Source: a gamma proteobacterium HdN1 (GTDB lineage: Bacteria; Pseudomonadota; Gammaproteobacteria; Pseudomonadales; Ketobacteraceae). Taken from it: a DNA stretch of 64,000 nucleotides. The position numbers and the translations under genes are program-made. Shown piece by piece: positions 52,271 to 61,304 of the stretch (position 1 is its first letter; each line of letters opens with the position of its first letter). The stretch lies in assembly GCA_000198515.1 (NCBI GenBank), contig FP929140.1, positions 248,001 through 312,000 on the forward strand, in the 5' to 3' direction. The notes beneath the pieces are model-generated. The model was not told the DNA's origin and ran no database searches. It saw only the letters and a list, made by a program, of their open reading frames with translations.

Positions 52271-54628
52271 ATGAATGTGGATCGTTCGCAGAGAAGCGCC
52301 ACCGCCTGGATTGCGCGTTGGCTGGTGAATCATCCTTGGCTTGCGCTCATCGCTGGGCTTGCCATTGTTGCAGGGTGTGCGGGCGGCTTGGGTGGTTACC
52401 AGTATTCGATGGATCATCGCGCTTTCTTTAGTGCCGACAACCCGCAATTGCAGGGCTATGAACAGCTTCAGACGGATTATTCGCGCACCGATACGGTGCT
52501 GGTCGTGCTCGCTCCCAAGGATGGCAAGGTATTTCAGCGGGATTTTCTTGCGGTTCTTCAAAAGCTCACTCAGGACGCTTGGCAGATTCCCTATTCACAG
52601 CGTGTGGAATCGTTGACGAATTTCCAGCATGTGCAGGTGGAAGGAGACAGCATCGAGACGCATGACCTTGTAGAGGACCCAGCAGCGCTAACGGATGCGG
52701 AGCTGAAACACATTCAGTCTGTGGCAACGCACGACGCATTTTTGGTGAATGCGTTGGTGAACCCGGGGGCATCGGTAACGGGAGTGCGCATAACGCTGAA
52801 TTTACCTGGTAAAGATCCCCGCAAAGAAGTACCAGAGGTGGTGATGCCGCTGCGTGAATTAGCGGCAAAGATTACGGCGGCGCATCCTGATATTCAGGTA
52901 CATTTGGTGGGGCAAACGATTGCAAATCAGGCCTATCCAGAAGAGTCGCAGGCTGATTTTACGCGTGTCTGGCCGTGGTTTACGATTACACTATTGGTTG
53001 TTCTGACGTGGCTTTTTCGTAGCGCAAAAGCAATGCTGGCAACTTGGATTGCGTGCCAGCTTGCAGTAGTTGCGGGTGCTGGCGCGGCGGGCTACTGGAA
53101 GCCAGTGGTGAATGATGCGGTAATTGTGGCGCCAATCATGATTTTGACTCTGGCGCTCGCTGACTGTATTCACTTGGTTGTAGGATGGATTCAGGCGCAG
53201 CAGCGCGGCATGGATCGACGGGCGGCCATGGAGGATAGCCTGCGTCATAATTTGGTTGCCATGACTATTACCAGTGGGCTTACGGTGATTGGTTTCCTGA
53301 CGCTGCACTTCAATGATTCGCCACCGTTCCAGGTAATGGGCTATATCGTTGCGTTTGGCGTGAGCTTTGCGCTGCTGTTTACTATGCTGATCACCGCTCC
53401 TATGCTGATTCTTCTTCCGGGAAAGCCGCCTAAAAACCCGTTGCCTTTGCAAAGTCCGGATTCGCTTGCAATGTCAAGGTTCGCGGGTTTCGTGATCCGC
53501 CGCCGCTGGGCTTTGTTAATTTGCCTGCTCTCTATTGGCAGCGTACTTAGCGCGTTATCACTTACCAACCGGATCAATGACGACATTGTTAAGTACTATA
53601 CTGAAGAGACTCCATTTCGCCAAAGTATGGAGTTTGTAAATGCGAATCTTACTGGCACAGGCGAAATTAACTACCCTGTAGTGGCTGGCGGGGCAGATCA
53701 AATCAGTGATCCGGAGTATCTCAAGGCCTTAGATGCCTTCAGCACATGGCTTAAAACGCAGCCTGACGTAGTGCAGGTGAATTCGATCGTGGACATCATC
53801 AAACGTGTGAATCAGGTCATGCATGGCGATGACCCTAGTTATTACCGGATTCCTGATCGCCGCGATGAAATTGCCCAATATTTGTTGCAATATGAGCTTT
53901 CGCTCCCTTTTGGAATGGATCTGAATTATCTGATTCGTTTTGATCGCGCTGCTTCACGTGTTCGGGTGGCGGTGGGTACATCCAGCGGCCAGCGCTTGAT
54001 TGAACTTGATCAGCACGCGCAAGAATGGCAGAAAAAGCATTGGCCTGCCGCGATGCAAACACCAGGTGCATCGTTATCGCTAATGTTTGCACATATTGGA
54101 GAGCGTTCTATTTCCGGAATGTTCTGGGGGTTGATTGGCTCTCTTGCGCTTGCGTCGCTCTTTCTTTGGATGATCTATCGTTATTGGGTGTACGCAGTAG
54201 CATGTTTTGTCGGCAATTTGCTTCCCGTTGGAGCTGCCTTTGGCGTGTGGGCAATGATTAACGGCAATATTGACCTTGGTTTAACCGTGGTGCTTGGAAT
54301 TGCTTTCAGCGTGGTGGTGGATGATACGGTACATTTTATCAATAAGTATGACTGGAGCCGCAGGGATGGGTTGCTTCCGTTGGATGCCGTTCATCGCTCA
54401 TTTATGCGAGTGGGGTTTGCGCTGATTACAACCTCGGTCGTGTTGGGCCTCGGGTTTGCCTGGCTTGGTAATTCAGCCATTCAGCTTACGGTGAATACGG
54501 CCTTCATGATTTGCTTGTCGATCGTATTTGCGCTCGTTGTGGATTTGCTGGTGGTTCCGCCGCTGCTTGCGGTTCTTGATGGGCGAAATATGGGTAACGT
54601 TAATAATGTTGATGGTGATGTGCATTAA
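52271..54628 (+). CDS. MMPL/RND-family lipid transporter
   Basis: A 785-residue inner-membrane protein of the MMPL (HpnN-like) branch of RND transporters: two halves, each with one helix, a large periplasmic loop and a five-helix sterol-sensing-like bundle (ILTLALADCIHLVVGWIQAQ in the first, IAFSVVVDDTVHFINKYDWS in the second). The paired Asp residues in these motifs are the likely proton relay. It probably lifts a lipid product from the inner membrane to the LolA-like carrier. ATG 52271 is preferred to GTG 52262. Confidence 0.9.
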   Translation: MNVDRSQRSATAWIARWLVNHPWLALIAGLAIVAGCAGGLGGYQYSMDHRAFFSADNPQLQGYEQLQTDYSRTDTVLVVLAPKDGKVFQRDFLAVLQKLTQDAWQIPYSQRVESLTNFQHVQVEGDSIETHDLVEDPAALTDAELKHIQSVATHDAFLVNALVNPGASVTGVRITLNLPGKDPRKEVPEVVMPLRELAAKITAAHPDIQVHLVGQTIANQAYPEESQADFTRVWPWFTITLLVVLTWLFRSAKAMLATWIACQLAVVAGAGAAGYWKPVVNDAVIVAPIMILTLALADCIHLVVGWIQAQQRGMDRRAAMEDSLRHNLVAMTITSGLTVIGFLTLHFNDSPPFQVMGYIVAFGVSFALLFTMLITAPMLILLPGKPPKNPLPLQSPDSLAMSRFAGFVIRRRWALLICLLSIGSVLSALSLTNRINDDIVKYYTEETPFRQSMEFVNANLTGTGEINYPVVAGGADQISDPEYLKALDAFSTWLKTQPDVVQVNSIVDIIKRVNQVMHGDDPSYYRIPDRRDEIAQYLLQYELSLPFGMDLNYLIRFDRAASRVRVAVGTSSGQRLIELDQHAQEWQKKHWPAAMQTPGASLSLMFAHIGERSISGMFWGLIGSLALASLFLWMIYRYWVYAVACFVGNLLPVGAAFGVWAMINGNIDLGLTVVLGIAFSVVVDDTVHFINKYDWSRRDGLLPLDAVHRSFMRVGFALITTSVVLGLGFAWLGNSAIQLTVNTAFMICLSIVFALVVDLLVVPPLLAVLDGRNMGNVNNVDGDVH

Positions 54629-54670
54629 TCCTGTTCTGAAATCAATATCCGTTAGGTTTGGAGCTTTGCT

Positions 54671-55639
54671 ATGAGTCAGTTAACGCCATTGACGGTAGGA
54701 TCTTCTTTTCGCAGCCGTTTTCTTGCGTGGATGAAGGAACGGTTTCCATTTGCGAATGCACTATTGTTTTTTATCCTGTATTTGACAACCGCTGCAGTGG
54801 CGCGCTTTTCACAAACGGCGGACGGTTCTATTGAAACATCATTCCGCGATATTTTCGGTGCTTTGATCACGTGGTCGTTTTTTTTGGTGCTGCGCGTATT
54901 TGATGAGCATAAAGACTATGCACTTGATTGCCAAAACCATCCGCAACGGATTTTGCAAAGCGGATTGATTACGCTCAATCACCTGAAAGTCGCAGTAGGA
55001 ATTGCAATTTTGGCGCAGGTGGTGTGGTCATTGGTGCTGGATCGCGGGATAGGCCAAACCACCTATGCGTGGTGTGCGATGTTTGTCTGGACTTGTTTAA
55101 TGGGCAAGGAATTCTTTATTCCGGAATGGCTCAATAAGCATCTGACCTGGTATGCCGTTTCCCACATGCTGGTAATGCCGCTCATTGTCTGGTGGTTGGC
55201 TAATCTCGCGGTACCGAGCCTGCAGATGTCGACTCCACTCGTGATCATGATGCTGCTCGCCTTTGTGAGTGGGTTCTGCTTTGAGATTACCCGCAAAACC
55301 AAGGGCCCGGAAGAAGAGAGGGATACCATTGAATCGTACTCAAGGATTTTTGGTACGCGAGGCTCGGCATGGCTGGTGATTGCTCTTGTGAGTTCAATGG
55401 TATTCGTGCAGCTATGGCTTATTGTGACCTTAACGGATGGGTTGTCACTTTGGGCTACCGTGATACTGCTTGCATTCTGGGGGCTAGCGATGGTGCAGCT
55501 ACGTTCATTTCTGGCCGCGCCAGATGCGAAAAAACGCGGTAAAAACGAGGCGGCTGTAGCATTGGCAATGCTTGCCGGTTATGCCGTTTTAATTGCGGTG
55601 GTGATTTCCGCGCGTGGCCTTCATTTCGCACTATTCTGA
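54671..55639 (+). CDS. UbiA-family membrane prenyltransferase
   Basis: A 322-residue protein with about eight membrane helices. The two Asp-rich motifs of the UbiA superfamily are present in modified form: RVFDEHKDYALDCQNHPQR after helix 2 and EITRKTKGPEEERDTIESYS after helix 6. These bind Mg and the prenyl diphosphate. The acceptor is unknown. Its place between an export set and an HMG-CoA-reductase-like gene suggests it prenylates a cluster product. Confidence 0.8.
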   Translation: MSQLTPLTVGSSFRSRFLAWMKERFPFANALLFFILYLTTAAVARFSQTADGSIETSFRDIFGALITWSFFLVLRVFDEHKDYALDCQNHPQRILQSGLITLNHLKVAVGIAILAQVVWSLVLDRGIGQTTYAWCAMFVWTCLMGKEFFIPEWLNKHLTWYAVSHMLVMPLIVWWLANLAVPSLQMSTPLVIMMLLAFVSGFCFEITRKTKGPEEERDTIESYSRIFGTRGSAWLVIALVSSMVFVQLWLIVTLTDGLSLWATVILLAFWGLAMVQLRSFLAAPDAKKRGKNEAAVALAMLAGYAVLIAVVISARGLHFALF

Positions 55640-55769
55640 CAAGATGACGTTTTTAAGGGGGCGTCTTTGAAGGAACGGACTCCGAGACAAAAAAGCAACG
55701 TTGACAGAACGCTGCTTTGGCAAGAGCTGGATGTGCTCAATCCCTCGCATTGGCATTACGGAGGTCGCT

Positions 55770-58499
55770 TTGACAAGAAAGAATACACTCGTTCCGCCGC
55801 CGCGTTATAGCTTTGGGCTGGAACACGATGTGCGCTGTGAGTGGCCGGAGCATCCTGAGATAAAGCTTCGCCCGCGTGATGTTTCCAAAGGCCATCTAAG
55901 CTTGCTGTTATCGTCGCGTAGCTGGGTCCCAGCGATAGGCGAATTGATGCAAGATTTATCGGTGTATTTGGATGGTCGGCAGTTCGAGTTGCCGAAGCTT
56001 AGTATTCGCACTCTCAGGGATGAACCTGGTGGCTTGTGCGTCGTGCTCTGGAGCGTTGATTGTGAGCTCACCGCGCAGCGCTTGTGGGAGCTGAGTTATG
56101 CCTTGCGCATGAAGTGCATGGCCAAGCCGAGTATTGTGTGGAATGAGCATAATTTGCCAAAAGTCCCAGCGCGTGGACTTTATACGGAGGACGCTCGCCA
56201 AGAACGCCTTGGATTTATTCGGGAACAAATCGGCGTTGAGCTGCCGGAAGTTTCGTCCACAAGACTTGAATCACGGAAGCTGGTCAGCAATATTGAAGCG
56301 CTAATAGGCTCTGTGGAAATTCCCGTTGGCTTAGCGGGGCCGTTGCAAATACAAGGAGTTCATGCAGAGGGGCTTTATTATGCGCCGATGGCAACTTCGG
56401 AGGGCGCATTGGTTGCCTCCGCAACACGCGGAGCAACGGCCCTGTCGCGTTCGGGTGGCGTGAATGCAAGAGTGCTTGGTCAGCGCATGATGCGTGTGCC
56501 GCTCTTCAGTTTTGATGATATGAGTGCAGCGCTCTTTTTTGCAGAATGGGTGCAGGATCATGAACCCGAGATCGCAGAGGAAATCCGCAAGTATTCAAAT
56601 TTCGCTCGCCTCGTGGAACTTCGTGCGCAGGTAATGGGCCGCAATGTGCATGTTCATTTTATTTATGAAACAGGGGATGCCGCCGGCCAGAATATGACCA
56701 CAACCTGCACTTGGCAGGCTTGTCAGTGGATCATAAAGGGAATTCGCCATTTTGAAGAGTTGAAGATCAGGAATTTCCTGATTGAGGCAAATTTATCGAA
56801 CGACAAAAAAGTTACTTACCAGACCTTCTTGAAAGGGCGTGGTGTACGCGTTCTGGCGGAGGCAGTACTGACTGATGAAGTCTGTCTTCGCGTGCTAAAA
56901 GTGAGCGCCTCGCAGTTGGTTCGAGCCTTTCAGGATTTTATGAGTGGCTCTGTTGCGGCGGGAATGGTTGGATTCAATATCAATGTTGCCAACGTCGTTG
57001 CTGCGATGTTTACAGCGCTCGGCCAAGATATTGCTTGTGTGCACGAATCAGCGCTCGCACAATTACATATGGAATTAAACGACAACGGCGATGCATATTG
57101 CACGATGACTTTACCATCATTAGTAATTGGAACTGTTGGTGGCGGAACGAATTTACCGCAACAGCGCGAGTGTTTATCCATTCTTGGGTGTGTTGGCGCA
57201 GGGAATTCTCATAAGCTGGCGGAAATAATTGCTGCCTTTTGCCTTGCATTGGATATTTCTACGCTCTCCGCTATTGCTGCTGATCAGTTTGCCCGCGCAC
57301 ACGAAAAGCTTGGCAGAAATCGCGTAGTAAATTACCTGAAGTTAGGTGATCTGACACCAGAATTTTTTGAACTATGCATACAGAATCTAGGGCGCCACGC
57401 TATGCAGGTAGAAAGCGCGGTGCAGATTCCATTGACGCAGACGGGTTCCAGTATTATCACCGAATTGACGTCACATAAAGTCAGCAAAATGCTTGGCCAT
57501 TTCCCGTTTCGTTTGGAAACTAGCGCGGGCGTGCGCGATGTGATGGTCAAGGTGAAGCCGCTGGATGGTGAAGTCATCCTGATGCTAAACAGCATGGCGG
57601 CAATGTGTGATGCGCGCTTGGCGCAGGAATTCAATACCTTTCGGGAGCAGATCGGGTTCAAAGGCGTGCATATACGCGAACTTGCGGTGATGTCTCAGTC
57701 TGATCCGCGATTCGTTAAACATGCGCCGCAGATTTATGGAATCGTTAATGACCCAGCGCGTGAAGCATGGGTGATTGTAGAGGAACTGCTCTGTGGTCTT
57801 GAGCTCATGGACAGCGCGGATGATACCTCCGGCTGGCAGCCGGAACATATGGAAGCCGCAGTGCGCGGAATTGCGGAGGTTCATGCTATTTGGTATGGAC
57901 GAGAGCAGGAATTGCTCCAGCAACCATGGCTGGTAGATTATCCGACAACAGCAGGAATGACTGCCAAGCGCCGCTTGTGGGAGCTGTTGGGGGTACACGC
58001 ACGCGAGGAATTTCCAGAGTGGTTCAGCGACACCGATCTTGCGCGTTATCAGACTGTCGTTGGATCATTGGGGGAATGGTGGGCTGAAATCGAGGCGATG
58101 CCTCGAACGCTGGTACATAACGATTTTAACCCACGTAATATCGCATTTCGTAGGGATGGTGACGGGGTGAGGTTGTGCGCTTATGACTGGGAGCTTGCAA
58201 CGCTACATCTTCCACAACATGACTTGGTAGAGCTGCTCGGATTTACTTTGAATCAGCCGATTTCTCGCGAACAGGTTGATTATTATCTTGAGCTGCATCG
58301 AACAACGCTAGAACAATCCAGCGGCATTGCCATTGATACAGAGCAGTGGCGACGTGGATATGTACTTGCACTGCTAGATATGACGGTAAATCGAATTCCG
58401 ATGTATCTGTTGGCGCATACGTTTCGGCATTATGCGTTTATGGAGCGGGTGCATAATAGTTTTCGTCAGCTGCTGGAACTGGAAAGGTGGGTTTCCTGA
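55770..58499 (+). CDS. HMG-CoA-reductase-like enzyme fused to an APH/choline-kinase-like domain
   Basis: A 909-residue fusion. After an unassigned N-terminal region (1-140) comes a class-I HMG-CoA reductase domain (~150-560): PVGLAGPL, MATSEGALVAS (Glu211), GDAAGQN (302-308, cofactor), NDKK (Lys346/347), GQD (Asp420) and ARAHEKLGRN (His511), matching the four catalytic residues. The C-terminal ~330 residues are a phosphotransferase fold with VHNDFNPRN (His783, Asp785, Asn790) and YDWE (Asp806). HMGR reduces an acyl-CoA to an alcohol in two NAD(P)H steps; the kinase half could phosphorylate that alcohol. Start TTG 55770 follows GGAGG by five bases; a frame extension to 55701 lacks such a site. 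The downstream gene overlaps by one base. Substrate unknown. Confidence 0.88.
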   Translation: MTRKNTLVPPPRYSFGLEHDVRCEWPEHPEIKLRPRDVSKGHLSLLLSSRSWVPAIGELMQDLSVYLDGRQFELPKLSIRTLRDEPGGLCVVLWSVDCELTAQRLWELSYALRMKCMAKPSIVWNEHNLPKVPARGLYTEDARQERLGFIREQIGVELPEVSSTRLESRKLVSNIEALIGSVEIPVGLAGPLQIQGVHAEGLYYAPMATSEGALVASATRGATALSRSGGVNARVLGQRMMRVPLFSFDDMSAALFFAEWVQDHEPEIAEEIRKYSNFARLVELRAQVMGRNVHVHFIYETGDAAGQNMTTTCTWQACQWIIKGIRHFEELKIRNFLIEANLSNDKKVTYQTFLKGRGVRVLAEAVLTDEVCLRVLKVSASQLVRAFQDFMSGSVAAGMVGFNINVANVVAAMFTALGQDIACVHESALAQLHMELNDNGDAYCTMTLPSLVIGTVGGGTNLPQQRECLSILGCVGAGNSHKLAEIIAAFCLALDISTLSAIAADQFARAHEKLGRNRVVNYLKLGDLTPEFFELCIQNLGRHAMQVESAVQIPLTQTGSSIITELTSHKVSKMLGHFPFRLETSAGVRDVMVKVKPLDGEVILMLNSMAAMCDARLAQEFNTFREQIGFKGVHIRELAVMSQSDPRFVKHAPQIYGIVNDPAREAWVIVEELLCGLELMDSADDTSGWQPEHMEAAVRGIAEVHAIWYGREQELLQQPWLVDYPTTAGMTAKRRLWELLGVHAREEFPEWFSDTDLARYQTVVGSLGEWWAEIEAMPRTLVHNDFNPRNIAFRRDGDGVRLCAYDWELATLHLPQHDLVELLGFTLNQPISREQVDYYLELHRTTLEQSSGIAIDTEQWRRGYVLALLDMTVNRIPMYLLAHTFRHYAFMERVHNSFRQLLELERWVS

Positions 58500-61300
58500 T
58501 GACTATAAATACCGGGAAAGCGAGTACTAATACCGAGTCCGTAAAATCGGATTCATCCCTTCCGCTTTTTTTAAGCCAACAGGATGCGCTGTTTTTGCCA
58601 CCCGAATCGTTGGGTGGGAAGGCCATGAACCTTGCCTGGCTCAGCAGAGAGGGCTTTCCTGTGCCACGCTGGTGGGTGCTTACCACTGAGGCATTTCAGC
58701 AGCTATTGGAAGCAAATCAGCTGGATGGGTGGATTGAGGGCGTACTCTCGGATGCGCAGCTTCTGGAGGACTCTGCGTTGTTGGAAGCGGCAGCGAGAGC
58801 AATCCGTGAGCGCGTGCTCTCCGCAAGCATCCCGGAATCGTTAATTGAAATTGTGACGCGTCACCTTGCCGGTCAGGAGGACTGTTATTTTGCGGTGCGC
58901 TCGTCGGTGCTGGGTGAAGACGCTCTTGGTGCCTCGTTTGCCGGGCAGATGGATAGTTATCTATTTCAGCGTGGCTTGCCCGCAATTCTAGAGAGTATTC
59001 TACAGGTTGCGGCTTCTGCGTTTAATGCGCGTGCATTGCAGTATCGAATCAGTAAAGGCATTGCGCTTGCAGAGATTCGAGCAGCGGTCATCGTGCAGGA
59101 AATGGTCGAAGGTGAAATCTCCGGCGTGATGTTTACGGCCCACCCGATGAGTGGAAGTCGGCGTCATGCGCTCATTTCAGCAACCTTTGGTGTTGGCGAG
59201 GGCGTTGTTAGCGGCATCTGCAATACCGATGAATATACGGTTGGGCTGTTTGATGATTCGGTTGTTACAACTCTGGGCGATAAGGATCTTGCGCTGGTAT
59301 TTGATCATCAGCGCGGCCGTGGCACCTGTGAGGTTTCGATAGAAGCCGCGCGCAGGAAAGTGGCTTGCCTGGATCACCGGCAGCTTCTTGCGCTGCGTGA
59401 TATGGGAAAAAAAATAGCGGGCTTGCAGAAATTTCCTCAAGATATTGAATGGACGATCCGCAAAGGAGTCGTTCATATTTTACAGACGCGCCCTGTTACG
59501 CGACTGCCACCATTAAGCGAATCCATCGGAGAGGTTCGTGTTTTTGATAATTCGAATATTCAGGAGTCTTATTGTGGGGTCACAACGCCTCTGACGTTTT
59601 CATTTGCATCGCGTGCTTATGAAACTGTCTATGAGCAGACCATGCGCCTGTTGGGTGTCTCCGAGCGTTCTGTTCTGGCGCACAGGCACATGCTGGAAAA
59701 TATGTTAGGTTTGGTGCGCGGACGGGTTTATTACAACATCAATCACTGGTACCAAGGGCTCCTTTTGTTGCCGTCATTTCGCAGCAACAAGGCGGATATG
59801 GAACGGATGATGGGGCTTACCGATCCGGTAGATCTTGTGCAGGACAAGAATCCTGGCCTTTCTGAGAAGCTACGGAAATTGCCGCAGGTTCTGCGCGCGC
59901 TCCTGCGGCTTCTTTACGGCTTTCAGCGAATGAATCAGGACGTTCAGAAATTCCGGGCAATGTTTGAGACCGTCTACTGCAGCGTTTCTCGGCCGCTTCT
60001 GCATACATTGACTCCAGGAGAACTGATTGCCGAATTGCGTCGCCTCGACCGCGAATTGCTACAGCGCTGGACGACACCCATTGTGAATGACTTTTACGTC
60101 ATGATGATGAACGGTCGTGTCCACCGAGCTCTTGTTGCCGCCGGGTTTGAGCAGCCCGCAGTATTGCAGAATAATCTTCTTTCCGGCGAAGAAGGCATTG
60201 AAAGTACCGAGCCAACTCGCCGCCTTTTGCAAATGTGTGATTATGTGCGCAAGCAGCCACCGTTACGCAATTTGCTGGAAGATCCATCTACAAAGAACAG
60301 TCGTTTGCTTGACCGGATTCAAGTGCTTGATCCGGTTTTTTATGCGCAATGCGAAGACTTTATTGAGCGCTATGGAGATCGCACTATCGGTGAACTGAAA
60401 CTGGAATCTGTTACGCTCCGACAGGACTCGTCGTTCCTGTTTGCAGTGCTCAGGAATTATCTCGCCCGTACAGACCTTACACCTGAAACTCTTGCAGCGA
60501 ATGAAGCTCGTTTTCGCCATGAAGCGGAAGCAGAAGCGTTCAATGCGGTACGAAAGCAGCTCGGTGTTCGGGCTCTCAAACGCTTTCAGAAGCACCTAAG
60601 CAAGCTCCGTGATGCTATTCGCAACCGCGAGAATATGCGCTTGGCAAGAACCCGTATGTTCGGTTTGTACCGCGAGCTGTTTCTGGAACTAGGCCAGCAG
60701 TGGGCGATGCACGGCTTGCTCAGTGAGCCGCGCGATATTTTCTGGCTAAGTGTGGAGGAAATCTATGCGCTAAATGATGGGCGTGCAGTGCAAACAAATC
60801 TGTTGCCCCTGGTCGCTGCGCGTAAGGAAGAATATGCGGGTTGGGAGAGTCGTCAGGTTCCAGAGCCAGCGCACCATTTTCACACGCACGATACGGTCAG
60901 CTTTTTTAATGATTACACCTACCCATTCGCTGAACCTGAATCTTCTGATAGCGCGGAACTTATCGGTACGGGGTGCTACCCCGGTATCGTAGACGCAAAA
61001 GTGCGCCTGATTTTTTCTCCAGACGACGAACTCGCACTTGATGGGCAAATACTTTGCACTGTGCGCACTGATCCGGGGTGGGCGCCACTGTTTCCTACGG
61101 CAGGTGGAATTCTGGTGGAGCGCGGATCGACTCTGTCGCATTCTGCAGTGGTGGCGAGAGAGTTGGGAATTCCTGCAATTGTGGGAATTCCGGACATCAC
61201 GCGTCGAGTACGCGATGGTGAGCGCGTCATTATGGATGGTGCAAAGGGCACCGTTCGGCGCGTCGAATTTGATGCATCTGTGGACAACGATGGGGAGTAA
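58499..61300 (+). CDS. PEP-synthase/rifampin-phosphotransferase-like dikinase
   Basis: A 933-residue enzyme with the three-part plan of rifampin phosphotransferases: an N-terminal ATP-grasp domain (LSREGFPVPRWWVLTTEAFQ, VVQEMVEGEISGVMFTAHPM-like segment VIVQEMVEGEISGVMFTAHP, IEWTIRKGVVHILQTRPVTR), a large helical substrate domain (~340-780) and a C-terminal swivelling domain with the phospho-His motif STLSHSAVVARELGIPAIVG (His881). The family moves the beta-phosphate of ATP onto a hydroxyl via the histidine. No PEP-binding barrel is seen. TGATG overlap couples it to the HMGR fusion. The natural acceptor is presumably a cluster intermediate, not rifampin. Confidence 0.85.
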   Translation: MTINTGKASTNTESVKSDSSLPLFLSQQDALFLPPESLGGKAMNLAWLSREGFPVPRWWVLTTEAFQQLLEANQLDGWIEGVLSDAQLLEDSALLEAAARAIRERVLSASIPESLIEIVTRHLAGQEDCYFAVRSSVLGEDALGASFAGQMDSYLFQRGLPAILESILQVAASAFNARALQYRISKGIALAEIRAAVIVQEMVEGEISGVMFTAHPMSGSRRHALISATFGVGEGVVSGICNTDEYTVGLFDDSVVTTLGDKDLALVFDHQRGRGTCEVSIEAARRKVACLDHRQLLALRDMGKKIAGLQKFPQDIEWTIRKGVVHILQTRPVTRLPPLSESIGEVRVFDNSNIQESYCGVTTPLTFSFASRAYETVYEQTMRLLGVSERSVLAHRHMLENMLGLVRGRVYYNINHWYQGLLLLPSFRSNKADMERMMGLTDPVDLVQDKNPGLSEKLRKLPQVLRALLRLLYGFQRMNQDVQKFRAMFETVYCSVSRPLLHTLTPGELIAELRRLDRELLQRWTTPIVNDFYVMMMNGRVHRALVAAGFEQPAVLQNNLLSGEEGIESTEPTRRLLQMCDYVRKQPPLRNLLEDPSTKNSRLLDRIQVLDPVFYAQCEDFIERYGDRTIGELKLESVTLRQDSSFLFAVLRNYLARTDLTPETLAANEARFRHEAEAEAFNAVRKQLGVRALKRFQKHLSKLRDAIRNRENMRLARTRMFGLYRELFLELGQQWAMHGLLSEPRDIFWLSVEEIYALNDGRAVQTNLLPLVAARKEEYAGWESRQVPEPAHHFHTHDTVSFFNDYTYPFAEPESSDSAELIGTGCYPGIVDAKVRLIFSPDDELALDGQILCTVRTDPGWAPLFPTAGGILVERGSTLSHSAVVARELGIPAIVGIPDITRRVRDGERVIMDGAKGTVRRVEFDASVDNDGE

Positions 61301-61304
61301 TCTC

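Noticed and set aside
55701-55769. Upstream extension of the HMGR fusion to TTG 55701
   Set aside because: It lacks a ribosome-binding site, whereas TTG 55770 has GGAGG five bases before it.
61038-61304. Long N-terminal extension of the acyltransferase
   Set aside because: It lies entirely within the dikinase coding end in another frame; ATG 61305 gives the normal family start.
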